Notes: generated by a model from the sequence alone, not told the origin. A DNA stretch of 64,000 bases from Streptomyces griseoflavus (GCF_014649995.1 NZ_BMUC01000003.1:62001-126000), one strand, 5' to 3'. Positions 1-8,382 are shown, counted from the stretch's first letter. Translations and numbers: made by a program.

Positions 1-27
1 CGTCCCCGGGGCCGCTTCCCGGGGACG
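1..27 (-). terminator. Hairpin terminator after the PI-PLC gene
   Basis: Ten-base arms (CGTCCCCGGG and CCCGGGGACG) enclose a 7-base loop. The hairpin lies 15 bases past the stop codon of the leftward lipase gene. There is no U-run, as is usual in Streptomyces. Confidence 0.6.
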
Positions 28-42
28 GGACCGGCGCTCCGG

Positions 43-1413
43 CTATGGATGGACGTACGTCTCGAGGGCGGCGACGGCGGAGGCGGGATCACCGAGGTCG
101 TAGCGGTCCACGGCGAGGTAGGTGGGCTTCTTCCGGGCGGCCGGCTGACAGAAGCGGCGGGCCCGGTCGGCGAGCTTGGCGTTGTCGGTGCCGGCCGTGG
201 AGGCGACGGCGGCGTCCCGGAAGTGGTTCATCACGAACAGGGGGCGGAAGCCCGGCTCGGTGCGGGTCAGCGGGATGTTGGTGCCCGCGTCGTACCAGCG
301 GCTGTGACAGGACCAGTCGGAGGTGCCCACGCCCGGCCCCATGGACCAGTGGTTCTCGACGGTCCACTCGCGCTGGTACATGACGCCGAAGGTGTCCCGG
401 GTCAGCCCGGCCGCCTGGTCGGCGGCGCGGGTGCGGTCGGTGAAGATCAGCAGCCGCTGTCCCGCGGCGGCCAGCTCACCCATGGTCGGCCAGCCGTTCT
501 CGCGGACACCGGTGCGGTCCGGCCGGTACAGCACGTCCGACAGCCCCTGGACGCGGGCGAGTTCGGCTCGCAGCACGCCGGGGTCGACGTAGTCCTCCAG
601 GAAGACGGTGACGAACTGGTCGGGGTGGGCGCGCAGGAAGTCCACCATCCGCTGGAGGTCGACCCACAGGGCGACGGGTCTGCGGACCAGGGTGCAGCTG
701 TTGTGGCAGAGGATCGCGCCGTCCGGGGTCTGGTGGATGTCCATCATGAACCCGCGGACGCCGTCGGCGAGTTGGCGTTCGATGCCACGGTTCTGGTTGG
801 GGAAGAGGTCGACGAAGGGCGGGGCGAAGCCGCCGTCGACGCCGTTGGCGTAGGCGTTGTGGGCGGTGAGGAAGGTGACCTGGTCCAGGGTGCGCCGCTC
901 CCGGGGCGGCGCGGGCCGGGTCACTGGGTCGGCCGGGGTGAGGTACCAGCCGGCGAGGTCGCCGCCGCCGGGGCCGACGGCGAGCGGGGCGGGGTGGTTG
1001 GCGCCGGAGGGTTTGGGGGCGACGGTGAGGCGGTGACCGGTGCCGGGGACGGTGAGCGTGAACCGGTCGGCGCCGGCGGGGGCGATCTCCCAGCGCGCCT
1101 CCGGGCTCGCGCACGGGACGGTCCGGGCCAGGGCGCCGGCCCGGCCGAGGCAGGTGCCGGGGCTGTCGCTGTTCTCCAGCGTGCCGTCGGCACGCAGGTT
1201 CCACTGCTGGCGGTCCTCGTCGCCGCGTGGCCGGTGCTGTTCGACCGCGCCCGACCGGTCGGCGGCGTTCAGTCCGGTGGTGGCGCTCTGGACGTAGTAG
1301 GTACCGGGTGGCGGGACGGCGTCGGATGCGGCGACGGGTGCCGGTGCCACGATCGTCGCGGCCAGCGCGGCGGCCGAGACGGTCGTGGCGAGCAGGGCGT
1401 GGGGGGTGCGCAT
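43..1413 (-). CDS. Secreted phosphatidylinositol-specific phospholipase C-like protein
   Basis: 456 residues. A Sec signal peptide (about 1-29, ending near PVAAS) precedes a lectin-like region (about 35-160) with a ricin-type ring of W, Q and C residues. A PI-PLC X domain follows (about 175-330): the TAHNAY motif supplies one catalytic histidine (H185), MMDIH supplies an acidic metal or phosphate contact, and LCHNSC supplies the second histidine (H237). The family cleaves phosphoinositide or GPI-type head groups outside the cell; the substrate here is inferred. The ATG at 1413 has a purine-rich AAGGGG 9 bases upstream. The gene is monocistronic, with hairpins on both sides. The lectin-like part could target the enzyme to glycans, but that assignment is weaker than the catalytic one. 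Confidence 0.85.
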   Translation of the reverse strand: MRTPHALLATTVSAAALAATIVAPAPVAASDAVPPPGTYYVQSATTGLNAADRSGAVEQHRPRGDEDRQQWNLRADGTLENSDSPGTCLGRAGALARTVPCASPEARWEIAPAGADRFTLTVPGTGHRLTVAPKPSGANHPAPLAVGPGGGDLAGWYLTPADPVTRPAPPRERRTLDQVTFLTAHNAYANGVDGGFAPPFVDLFPNQNRGIERQLADGVRGFMMDIHQTPDGAILCHNSCTLVRRPVALWVDLQRMVDFLRAHPDQFVTVFLEDYVDPGVLRAELARVQGLSDVLYRPDRTGVRENGWPTMGELAAAGQRLLIFTDRTRAADQAAGLTRDTFGVMYQREWTVENHWSMGPGVGTSDWSCHSRWYDAGTNIPLTRTEPGFRPLFVMNHFRDAAVASTAGTDNAKLADRARRFCQPAARKKPTYLAVDRYDLGDPASAVAALETYVHP

Positions 1414-1443
1414 GGTGGGTGCCCCTTCGTCCGGGCGCGGCCG

Positions 1444-1464
1444 GGCGCGCGCGAGGCGCGCGCC
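1444..1464 (-). terminator. GC hairpin between chitinase and PI-PLC genes
   Basis: Nine-base arms GGCGCGCGC and GCGCGCGCC around a GAG loop, between the chitinase stop and the PI-PLC start. It probably ends the chitinase transcript. Confidence 0.45.
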
Positions 1465-1513
1465 GGGCCGTGCGGATGGTCAGGGGCATGACACCACGGA
1501 GCGCGGTGCCGCG

Positions 1514-2404
1514 TCAGCAGTACAGGTTGCCGCCGGGTGTGGTTCCGAGGAGCTGGGTGAACTGCTGGTACTTGGTCACCCGGCTCTGCACCTGCGCCGG
1601 GTTCTTCCCGTCGCACTCCACCCAGCCGTTGATGGCACGGATGGTGTGTCCGAATCCGGCCTGGTTGACCATGGCGCTGTGCGCGGTCATCGAACCGGGA
1701 CCGGTCTGGGTGTTCCAGTACCACAGGGCCGTCTTCCAGGCGACGGCGGAGTCGTTCTGCACCAGCCAGGGGTTGTTCAGCAGGTCGATGCCGAGCGCGT
1801 CGCCCGCGGCCTTGTAGTTGTAGTTCCAGCTCAGCTGCACCGGCCCGCGGCCGTAGTACGCGGCCTGGCCGGCCGGACAGCCGAACGGCTGCCCCCAGTC
1901 GCAGTAGTGCGGGTAGTTGGCGGTGTTCTGCTCCACGATGTGCACCAGGCCGCCGGTCTCGTGGTGGACGTTGGCCAGGAAGGCGGCGGCCTCCTGCTTC
2001 TTCACCGTGTCGCTGCCGGTGGTGGCGAAGCCGGGGTAGGCGCTCAGCGCGGCGACGAGCCCGCTGTAGCTGTAGAAGCCGTTCCGGTTCGGGAACATCT
2101 GGTTGAACTGCGCCTCGGTCACCACGAACTTCCCGGCGGGCGTGCCGGGCCCGTTGTCGCAGGCGTAGGGCTCCCAGTACCAGGTGCTGATGACCGGGTC
2201 GTAGCCCGGATTGCCGTGCTCGGCGATGTACGCCCGGCCGTCGGTGTAGCGCACGATGTCACCGGCGTTGTACCACTTACCGGCCACCCAGGTGGCATAG
2301 CTGGAGCACGCGGCGGCGGACGCGGTGGCGGCGGGGAGGAGCACGGGGGCGCTGCCGGCGAGGACGAGGGCGGCGGTCACGGCGGCGATGCGGCGTCTCG
2401 ACAA
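1514..2404 (-). CDS. Secreted GH19 chitinase with chitin-binding module
   Basis: 296 residues, starting at a TTG (2404) that has AAGGAG 8 bases upstream; this start gives a normal signal peptide (RRR, then an Ala/Leu core, about 1-31). Residues about 33-82 form a small CBM5/12-like module rich in W and Y. The GH19 domain follows, with the HETGG motif (E149) and a second acidic residue nine positions on (E158), the spacing of the acid/base pair in Streptomyces GH19 enzymes. Paired cysteines (YCDWGQPFGC) also match. The enzyme hydrolyses extracellular chitin by an inverting mechanism. Two DasR-like boxes upstream suggest induction by N-acetylglucosamine. It resembles ChiF/ChiG of S. coelicolor. 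Confidence 0.92.
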   Translation of the reverse strand: MSRRRIAAVTAALVLAGSAPVLLPAATASAAACSSYATWVAGKWYNAGDIVRYTDGRAYIAEHGNPGYDPVISTWYWEPYACDNGPGTPAGKFVVTEAQFNQMFPNRNGFYSYSGLVAALSAYPGFATTGSDTVKKQEAAAFLANVHHETGGLVHIVEQNTANYPHYCDWGQPFGCPAGQAAYYGRGPVQLSWNYNYKAAGDALGIDLLNNPWLVQNDSAVAWKTALWYWNTQTGPGSMTAHSAMVNQAGFGHTIRAINGWVECDGKNPAQVQSRVTKYQQFTQLLGTTPGGNLYC

Positions 2405-2538
2405 GGGGTCAACTCCTTCGCGGAACACGGCCGTTCCCGGGCGAGGACAGGCCCGGACGGGTCCTGTCGGCGTGCGCCGGCATGACCGGGCACGGCGCGG
2501 GCCGGCCGCGGTGGGGGGTGTCGAGCACACTCAACCGC

Positions 2539-2571
2539 CTTGGTCTGTACCAGTCAAGGGTTTAGACCAGT
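2539..2571 (-). promoter_or_regulatory. Two DasR-like (dre) boxes in the chitinase promoter
   Basis: Read on the minus strand, ACTGGTCTAAACCCTT (2571-2556) is followed by a second TGGT-N4-ACC element (2554-2539). Against the known 16-base dre consensus ACTGGTCTAGACCACT, I count 13 of 16 matches for the first and 11 of 16 for the second. They also form the TGGTCTAAACC / TGGTACAGACC direct repeat typical of Streptomyces chitinase promoters. A TTGACT -35-like hexamer sits between and overlaps them, so a bound repressor would block polymerase. Confidence 0.7.
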
Positions 2572-2580
2572 GATCATGCC

Positions 2581-2616
2581 GGTGCCCGGTGACTCCCTGG
2601 GGAGTCACCGGGCACC
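2581..2616 (-). terminator. Strong hairpin terminator
   Basis: Perfect 16-base arms (GGTGCCCGGTGACTCC and its complement) around a CTGG loop. It lies 20 bases past the stop of the small leftward gene and insulates the chitinase promoter. Confidence 0.75.
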
Positions 2617-2636
2617 GGCGGGTCCGGCGGGCGGGG

Positions 2637-2816
2637 TCAGCCGTCCTCTTCGGGCGGGACCACCACGAGGAAGGCGTCCGACTCCAGATCCATGACGACC
2701 GTCGCGGGCTCGCCCCCGGCGCGGTGCCGGGCCGCGCACTCCTCGGCGGGCCAGGATCCGCGCGGGGACCCTGCGGGGAACCGCTCCAGCACCTTCGCTT
2801 CCGTCACGGCGGTCAT
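2637..2816 (-). CDS. Small hypothetical protein
   Basis: 59 residues from the ATG at 2816, chosen because AGGAGGT lies about 10 bases upstream; an ATG 39 bases earlier has no such site. The sequence begins MTAVTEAKVLE, is acidic at the C terminus (VVPPEEDG) and has no signal peptide or membrane segment. One internal cysteine (EECAARH) is present. I do not recognise the family. It ends at a strong terminator and lies downstream of the MMPL gene on the same strand, so co-transcription is possible. Confidence 0.5.
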   Translation of the reverse strand: MTAVTEAKVLERFPAGSPRGSWPAEECAARHRAGGEPATVVMDLESDAFLVVVPPEEDG

Positions 2817-2955
2817 GTCGGTGGACACCTCCTGTCGGCCCGCGGCCCGGAGCACCGTCCGGTACCGCCCTTCCTCCGTGTGCTGCGGTTGCCCCGGATC
2901 GCGGCGGACATGTACGGGCCGACCCGCACGGGTTGCGGCTCCGGCCGCGGGGCGG

Positions 2956-5040
2956 TCAGTTCCGCGCCTCCTTGCGCTCCCTGGAGATGCGGCCCGGCCA
3001 CCAGGCGACCGGCCCGAGGTCCAGGGCGAGGGCGGGCACCAGCAGGGAGCGGACGACCAGTGTGTCGAGCAGCACGCCGAAGGCGACGATGAAGGCGACC
3101 TGCGCCAGGAAGGCCAGGGGGATCACCCCGAGCGCCGCGAAGGTCGCGGCCAGCACCACACCGGCCGAGGTGATCACCCCGCCGGTGCTGACCAGTCCGC
3201 GCAGCACGCCCTGACGGGCCCCGTGCCGCAGCGACTCCTCCCGGACCCGGGACATGAGGAAGATGTTGTAGTCCACGCCGAGGGCGACCAGGAACACGAA
3301 GCCGTACAGCGGCACCGAGGGGTCGGTGCCCGTGAACCCGAACAGCGGGAACACGAGGGCGGAGACGCCGAGCGTGGCGAGGAAGTTGACCGCGACGGTG
3401 GCGACGAGCAGCGCGGGCATCAGCAGCGAGCGCAGCAGCACGGTCAGCACCAGGAAGATGACGACGAGGACGACGGGGACGATGAGCCCGCGGTCCCGCT
3501 CGGCCGTCCGCAGGGTGTCGTACTGCTGGGCGGTGTAGCCGCCCACGAGGGCGTCGGCGCCGGGGACGTCGTGCAGGGAGGTGCGCAGCCGGGCCACGGT
3601 GTCCTTGGCGGCGTCGCTGTCGGAGGCGGCGTCGAGGGTGACGTCGACGCGGACCCGCCCGTCGACGACCAGCGGTTCGCCGCCGGGACGCCCGGAGGCG
3701 GTGACGCCGGCCGCCGAGGCGACCCCGTCGGTGTCCTCGGCCGCGGCCACGACCTGCTCCAGCCGGCCGGCGTCGGCGATGACCACGGTGGGGTTGCCGG
3801 AGCCGCCGGGGAAGTGCTCGGAAAGGGTCTCCTGGGCGGCCACGGAGGGCGCGTCGTTGACGAAGGTCTCGTCAAGCGGGACGCCCTTGGAGGTGAGGGC
3901 CGGCGAGAAGGCGGCGAACACCACGAGGCCCGCCAGCGTGAACGCCCACACCTTGCGCGGGGCGCGGTCGACGAGGGAGGCGACCCGCTGCCACAGGCCG
4001 TCACCGGTCCGTCGTTCCTCGGCGCTGTGCGGCTTCGCCGGCCAGTAGGCGGCGCGGCCCAGCAGGACCAGCACGGCGGGCAGAAAGGTCAGGGTGCTGA
4101 GCACCGAGCAGACGATGCCGATCGCGCCGACCGGGCCGAGCGCACGGTTGTTGGTGAGGTCGCTGAGCAGGAGCGCCAGCAGGCCCAGCACGACGGTGGC
4201 GGCGCTGGCCACGACGGCGCCCCAGGTCTGCTTCAGCGCGGACCGCATGGCGGTGAACCGGTCGTGACCCGCCAGTTCCTCCCGGAAGCGGGCGGTGAGC
4301 AGCAGGGCGTAGTCGGTGGCGGCGCCGATGACGAGGATGGACAGGATGCCCTGCACCTGGCCGTCGACCCGCACGATGTCGTTCTTCGCGAGCGCGTACA
4401 CCACCGCGCAGGCCAGGGCGAGCGCCATGACCGCGGAGATGATGATCACCAGGGGCAGCAGGACGCTGCGGTACACCAGGACGAGGATCACCAGGACGGC
4501 CGCCAGGGCGACGCCGAGCAGCAGCCCGTCGATGCCGGCGAAGGCGTCGGAGAGGTCGGCCTGGGTCGCGGCGGGGCCGGCCACCTGGACCGTGGTGCCC
4601 TCGACCTGACCGGCCGCCGTCCGGATGCGTTCGAGCACCTCGGCCAGCTGGTCCCCGTCGGCGGGTTCGAGCTGGACGACGCCCTGGAGCGCCTCGCCGT
4701 CCTCGGAGGGGAGCGCCGGGGAGGTCTTGCCGACGACGCCCGGTGTGCCGGCGAGGGAGGCGAGCGAGCGGGTGGCCTCGGCCTGCCGGTCCTTCACCTG
4801 GCCGTCGCCGTCGGCGGTCCACAGCACGATCGCCGGGAGCGTCTCGTCCTGCCGGAAGGCCTTCTGCTGCTCGATGACCTCCGTGGACTCGGCGCTGCGG
4901 GGCAGGAATCCGGCCTGGTCGTTGGTGGCCACCTCGCCCAGCCTGCCCGCGTAGGAGCCGAAGGCCCCGCCGATGCCGAGCCACACGACGACCAGCAGGA
5001 CGGGGACGAGCCGGCGGGCCCATCGTGTTGAGGCGTTCAT
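2956..5040 (-). CDS. MMPL/RND-family membrane transporter
   Basis: 694 residues with the layout of a Streptomyces MMPL exporter: a first membrane helix (about 11-30), an extracytoplasmic domain (about 31-180), a block of five or six helices (about 190-340), a second extracytoplasmic domain (about 380-520) and a second helix block (about 530-680). Family motifs in the helix blocks include GAATDYALLL and GVDYNIFLMSR, whose Asp-Tyr pairs relay protons. It likely exports a lipid or hydrophobic compound using proton motive force; the substrate is unknown. The ATG at 5040 has GGAG just upstream. The MarR gene lies upstream on the same strand and a palindrome sits in the gap, so repression by that MarR protein is likely. 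Confidence 0.88.
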   Translation of the reverse strand: MNASTRWARRLVPVLLVVVWLGIGGAFGSYAGRLGEVATNDQAGFLPRSAESTEVIEQQKAFRQDETLPAIVLWTADGDGQVKDRQAEATRSLASLAGTPGVVGKTSPALPSEDGEALQGVVQLEPADGDQLAEVLERIRTAAGQVEGTTVQVAGPAATQADLSDAFAGIDGLLLGVALAAVLVILVLVYRSVLLPLVIIISAVMALALACAVVYALAKNDIVRVDGQVQGILSILVIGAATDYALLLTARFREELAGHDRFTAMRSALKQTWGAVVASAATVVLGLLALLLSDLTNNRALGPVGAIGIVCSVLSTLTFLPAVLVLLGRAAYWPAKPHSAEERRTGDGLWQRVASLVDRAPRKVWAFTLAGLVVFAAFSPALTSKGVPLDETFVNDAPSVAAQETLSEHFPGGSGNPTVVIADAGRLEQVVAAAEDTDGVASAAGVTASGRPGGEPLVVDGRVRVDVTLDAASDSDAAKDTVARLRTSLHDVPGADALVGGYTAQQYDTLRTAERDRGLIVPVVLVVIFLVLTVLLRSLLMPALLVATVAVNFLATLGVSALVFPLFGFTGTDPSVPLYGFVFLVALGVDYNIFLMSRVREESLRHGARQGVLRGLVSTGGVITSAGVVLAATFAALGVIPLAFLAQVAFIVAFGVLLDTLVVRSLLVPALALDLGPVAWWPGRISRERKEARN

Positions 5041-5078
5041 CGCTCTCCAGGTGCGGCGGTAATCATCTGAATGAAAAA

Positions 5079-5103
5079 CAATCTCAATGATTGAAATAGA
5101 TTG
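5079..5103 (-). promoter_or_regulatory. AT-rich palindrome, likely MarR operator
   Basis: Outer arms CAATCT and AGATTG enclose an inner odd palindrome TCAATGATTGA (5084-5094). The stretch is far richer in A and T than the flanking genes and lies 39 bases before the MMPL start, overlapping a possible TTGAGA -35 hexamer. This suits a MarR dimer. Autoregulation cannot be judged because the site is downstream of the MarR gene itself. Confidence 0.6.
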
Positions 5104-5155
5104 CGGTGGTGATCGTAGACCACACCGGTTCCGCCGTCGCCGTCAGGCCCTGCGG

Positions 5156-5674
5156 TCAGGACCGCCCGGAGGCGTCACGGAGCGCCAGTTCCTCGTTCAG
5201 CGCGGTCAGAAACCTCAGCGCGACCGCGAGTTCGGCGTCGTCGAAGCGGGCGAGGGCCGTCCCCGCCGCCTGCGCGAGCGGACGGAAGTAGCTCCGGGCC
5301 GCCGGCTTGGCGTCGGCCGCGTAGTACAGGTGGACCACCCGGCGGTCGCTGCTCTCCCGGACCCGGGTGACGTGCCCGGCGCGCTCCAGCCGGTCCACGC
5401 ACGCGGTCACCGCACCCGAGGTGAGCCCCAGGTGCTCCCTGAGCCGGCCGGGGGTCATCGGCTCGTCGGCGTCGAGGATCGCCGCGAGCGCCTGCACGTC
5501 GGTGACGTGCAGTCCGTTGCGGTGGGCGAAGCCGTGGACCATGCGGTTGATCTCGCCGTTCATCCGGCGCAGCTGCACGGCGAAGGCCTGGAGGTCGGCC
5601 GGTCCCGGCGCCGGGGGCCCGCCCGGTCCGCCCCGTCCCGCCGTCCGCCGCTCCGTGTCGTCTGCTCTGGCCAC
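5156..5674 (-). CDS. MarR-family transcriptional regulator
   Basis: 172 residues from a GTG at 5674. A low-complexity Pro/Gly start (about 10-25) is followed by a winged-helix fold: helix MNGEINRMVHGFAHRNGL, the recognition region LREHLGLTSGAVTACVDRLERAG (about 77-99) and the wing motif ESSDRRVVHLYY, with the DRR signature of MarR proteins. C-terminal helices complete the dimer interface. MarR repressors release DNA on binding phenolic or other small ligands. Its position before the MMPL exporter, with a palindrome between, argues for control of efflux. The ligand is unknown. Confidence 0.88.
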   Translation of the reverse strand: MARADDTERRTAGRGGPGGPPAPGPADLQAFAVQLRRMNGEINRMVHGFAHRNGLHVTDVQALAAILDADEPMTPGRLREHLGLTSGAVTACVDRLERAGHVTRVRESSDRRVVHLYYAADAKPAARSYFRPLAQAAGTALARFDDAELAVALRFLTALNEELALRDASGRS

Positions 5675-5832
5675 GGGATCACCCTATAGAAGCCCTCGCG
5701 GTCGCCCGCGCCCCCGTCACACCTTCCACTCAGCTCTACACATAAAGGGAAAATAAGTACAGAATGGAAGGGCGCGGCACTTACCGCACACCGCACACAG
5801 CGGTCAGGCCCGCTAGTCGAAGGAGACGACTC

Positions 5833-6273
5833 ATGGCCAACGTCTCGCACCCGCGCGGTGACATCAGAAGCCACCCCGACGCACCGGAGATGCGGGCACG
5901 GTACGACCGTGTGCTCGGCGGTCGCGACGTGGCCCTCGTGGACGGTCCGGTCTTCCTGCTCGGCCTCTACTGCGCGGTGTCCCCGTGGATCCTCCACTAC
6001 ACGACGAGCCAGCCCGCCCTCGTGACCCACAACCTCGTCGTGGGCATCGCGATCGGGGTGCTCGCCCTGGGGTTCACCGCGGCCCCGGCGCGCATGTACG
6101 GCCTCAGCTGGGCCATGTGCGCCGTCGGCGTGTGGATGATCATCTCGCCGTGGATCGTCGGCAGCAGCCCTGACGCCGGCGTCATCTGGAACAACGTGGT
6201 CATCGGCGCCCTCGCCGTCGTACTGGGCGCGTCTTGCGCCGTCACGGCGGCCCGGAGCGCACCCAAGCCGTAG
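5833..6273 (+). CDS. SPW-repeat membrane protein
   Basis: 146 residues. The ATG at 5833 follows GAAGGAG by 7 bases. Two SPW signatures mark the duplicated unit: SPWILHY (about residue 54) and SPWIVG (about 104), each beginning or ending a pair of hydrophobic helices, so four membrane segments are likely (about 35-55, 64-84, 88-108, 115-137). The N-terminal 35 residues are polar and cytoplasmic. The family is widespread in actinobacteria and proteobacteria with no settled function. It runs opposite to the MarR gene; the intergenic stretch before it (about 5730-5770) is unusually AT-rich and probably carries its promoter. Confidence 0.8.
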   Translation: MANVSHPRGDIRSHPDAPEMRARYDRVLGGRDVALVDGPVFLLGLYCAVSPWILHYTTSQPALVTHNLVVGIAIGVLALGFTAAPARMYGLSWAMCAVGVWMIISPWIVGSSPDAGVIWNNVVIGALAVVLGASCAVTAARSAPKP

Positions 6274-6405
6274 GCCCGCGGCGGAAGGAGAGCCGAGCGC
6301 CGGTCCGCGTCGGAGGCGGGCCGGCCCTCTCACGTCCGGCCCGGAGTGTCCGGGCGGCGAGGGGGCAGACGCACTGACACGGAGGACTCGAGGAGAAGGG
6401 GCGAG

Positions 6406-6669
6406 ATGGAGATCGACGGCATCATCAGTGCCATCGTCATCGGCATTGTCATCGGCATTCTGGGCCGGCTCGTGGTTCCGGGCCGGCAGCGCATCGGAGT
6501 CCTGTGGACGATCCTCGTCGGCATCGCCGCCGCACTCCTCGGGTCGGCGATCGCCGCCGGCTTCGGGGTGGCCGACACCGACGGTGTCGACTGGGTGGAG
6601 TGGCTGATCCAGATCGGCCTGGCCGCGGTGGGAGTGGCCGCTCTGGACCGGTCGAAGGCCGGCCGCTAG
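6406..6669 (+). CDS. GlsB/YeaQ/YmgE-family small membrane protein
   Basis: 87 residues with three short hydrophobic helices and the family glycine pattern (IVIGIVIGILGRLVVPG, then ILVGIAAALLGSAIA). The ATG at 6406 follows GGAGAAGG. This family (transglycosylase-associated) is linked to acid, osmotic or general stress in other bacteria, but its biochemistry is unsettled. It follows the SPW protein by 132 bases on the same strand. Its stop codon overlaps that of the convergent GNAT frame. Confidence 0.8.
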   Translation: MEIDGIISAIVIGIVIGILGRLVVPGRQRIGVLWTILVGIAAALLGSAIAAGFGVADTDGVDWVEWLIQIGLAAVGVAALDRSKAGR

Positions 6670-7691
6670 ACGGTCCGCCGGCTCGCCGGAACGGCATCCG
6701 GCCGCATCGTCGGCGACGGGACGGCCACTGTTCGCACCTGCTCGGTGCGGCGTCCCCGTGTCTCGTCGGGCGGTGTCGGCCGGATGCCGTTCTGGCCGAC
6801 ACCGCCCGAACGCCGCCGAGTCCCCGGCGCGGGGCCCGGCAGGTCTCCGGCCGCGTCGGAGGACGGAACGAGGACGCGCCCGGGACGGCGCCCCCGTCGC
6901 GCGGGGCCTTGTCGCCCGACCGCGTACCGGTACGGGGTGGTCGTGGTCAGGGCGGCGAAACCGAGGCGTTCGAGGATGGGGCGGCTCTGTCCGGAGGCGT
7001 CCGCCTGGAGGTAGCGGTAGCCGCGGTCCGCGGCTGCCCGGGCCCGGTGCGCCACCAGGGCACGGTAGACGCCCCGCCCCCGCCAGTCACGCACGGTGCC
7101 GCCGCCCCACAGCCCGGCGAAGGGCACGCCCGGCGTCAGTTCCATGCGTGCCGCGCCGACCGGTTCGTCGCCGGCCAGGGCGAGCACGGCGACGACGGTG
7201 GCGGGGCAGGCGGTGAGCTGGTCGAGCAGTTGCCCGCGGAGCCACGAGGCGTCGGCGCCGAAGGCCTTCTCGTGCACCCCGGCCACCAGGTCGACGCCCG
7301 CCCGGTCGGTGACGGGCACGATGCGCACGCCCCCGGGCGGCTCGGCGTCCAGGGTGAGCCCGGCGGACTCGCCGGTCATCACCGTCTCCTCCGGCTCCGG
7401 CGTGAACCCCGCCGCCACGAGCCGCTGCCCGAGATCCACGGGCAGGTCGTGGCCGTACAGCTTCCACTCGAACTCGCGCCCGAGCCCGGTGAAGTACGCG
7501 ACCTGCTCCGCGATCACCGCGTCGGCGTCCGTCATCTCCGGGGCGGACCAGAGGATGCCGTTCCAGCCGTGCGTGGGAGCGGTGCGGCGCACCACGGCGC
7601 CCACCCGCTCGACGCGGACGCCGGGGCCGTCGGGCCGCGCCCGCTCGCGCATGTCACGGTCGAACAGGGCGAGTACGGCGGCGTTGTCCAT
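6666..7691 (-). CDS. GNAT-family N-acetyltransferase with atypical C-terminal tail
   Basis: Start at the ATG 7691 (MDNAAVLALFDRD), with GGAG 8 bases upstream. The N-terminal half resembles a degenerate GNAT repeat. The second half has the acetyl-CoA loop VRDWRGRGVYRALV (R/Q-x-x-G-x-G/A type) and the closing ERLGFAALTTTTPYRYAV strand. It transfers an acetyl group to an unknown amine. A normal gene would end just after PYRYAV; instead the frame runs on about 85 more residues of Arg/Pro-rich sequence, through a perfect 14-base hairpin at 6768-6807. The tail is probably not functional protein, or the natural stop was lost. Confidence 0.75.
   Translation of the reverse strand: MDNAAVLALFDRDMRERARPDGPGVRVERVGAVVRRTAPTHGWNGILWSAPEMTDADAVIAEQVAYFTGLGREFEWKLYGHDLPVDLGQRLVAAGFTPEPEETVMTGESAGLTLDAEPPGGVRIVPVTDRAGVDLVAGVHEKAFGADASWLRGQLLDQLTACPATVVAVLALAGDEPVGAARMELTPGVPFAGLWGGGTVRDWRGRGVYRALVAHRARAAADRGYRYLQADASGQSRPILERLGFAALTTTTPYRYAVGRQGPARRGRRPGRVLVPSSDAAGDLPGPAPGTRRRSGGVGQNGIRPTPPDETRGRRTEQVRTVAVPSPTMRPDAVPASRRTV
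6768..6807 (-). terminator. Perfect inverted repeat inside the GNAT tail
   Basis: Arms GGGCGGTGTCGGCC and its complement (14 bases) around a 12-base loop. It looks like a bidirectional terminator for the convergent GNAT and GlsB genes but lies inside the open GNAT frame. Confidence 0.6.
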
Positions 7692-7775
7692 GCGGGCGAC
7701 TCCACCACGGGCCGGTGCCGGCGGCAACGGGATTAGGGTGACCGTGGATCAAGACCCTCGTGAGGAGGCAGGACC

Positions 7776-8261
7776 ATGGTCGTGAAGGACGACGAGCTGC
7801 CGTACCTGCGGCGCTGCGTGGAGCTGGCGGCCGAGGCGCTGGAATCCGGTGACGAGCCGTTCGGTTCGGTGCTGGTCGCCGCGGACGGCACGGTGCTCGC
7901 CGAGGACCACAACCGCGTCGCCTCCGGGGACCGCACCCGGCACCCGGAGTTCGAGCTGGCGCGCTGGGCGGCGGCGCGCCTCTCCCCCGCCGACCGGGCC
8001 TCGGCCACCGTGTACACCTCCGGCGAGCACTGCCCGATGTGCGCGGCCGCCCACGCCTGGGTGGGCCTCGGACGCATCGTGTACGTCGCCTCCTCCGAGC
8101 AGTTGGCGTCCTGGCTGACGGAGCTGGGGGTGCCCGCCCCGCCGGTGCGGACACTGCCCGTCTCCGAGGTCGCGCCGGGTGTGACCGTGGACGGACCCGT
8201 CCCCGGGCTGACCGAGGAGATCAGGGAACTGCACCGGCGCTTCCACCGCCCGCGGGCCTGA
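7776..8261 (+). CDS. Nucleoside deaminase (cytidine/guanine deaminase family)
   Basis: 161 residues. GAGGAGG lies 7 bases before the ATG. The zinc deaminase signature is present: HPEFELAR (zinc histidine plus the catalytic glutamate one step on) and HCPMC (two zinc cysteines, in place of the more common PCxxC). The fold resembles tRNA adenosine, guanine or cytosine deaminases; exact substrate cannot be read from sequence. It is soluble and cytoplasmic. It is divergent from the GNAT gene, with about 84 bases between starts. Confidence 0.82.
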   Translation: MVVKDDELPYLRRCVELAAEALESGDEPFGSVLVAADGTVLAEDHNRVASGDRTRHPEFELARWAAARLSPADRASATVYTSGEHCPMCAAAHAWVGLGRIVYVASSEQLASWLTELGVPAPPVRTLPVSEVAPGVTVDGPVPGLTEEIRELHRRFHRPRA

Positions 8262-8345
8262 CCCGAGAGGGGTGTGCGGGCGGGACGGGCCGGTCCGTCA
8301 CCCGTGCCGGGCGCGCGGCCCGCGCTTCCTCCCGCCGGACACGAC

Positions 8346-8382
8346 CACGGGGCCCCGCCGACCCGGACGCCGGGGCCCCGTG
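8346..8382. terminator. Bidirectional hairpin between deaminase and chaplin
   Basis: Eleven-base arms CACGGGGCCCC and GGGGCCCCGTG around a 15-base loop, between two convergent genes. Confidence 0.65.

Noticed and set aside
2692-5031. Long plus-strand open frame opposite the MMPL gene
   Set aside because: Low-complexity Gly/Asp/Gln/His-rich translation caused by third-position GC bias. The minus frame has clear MMPL motifs, a start site and an operator.
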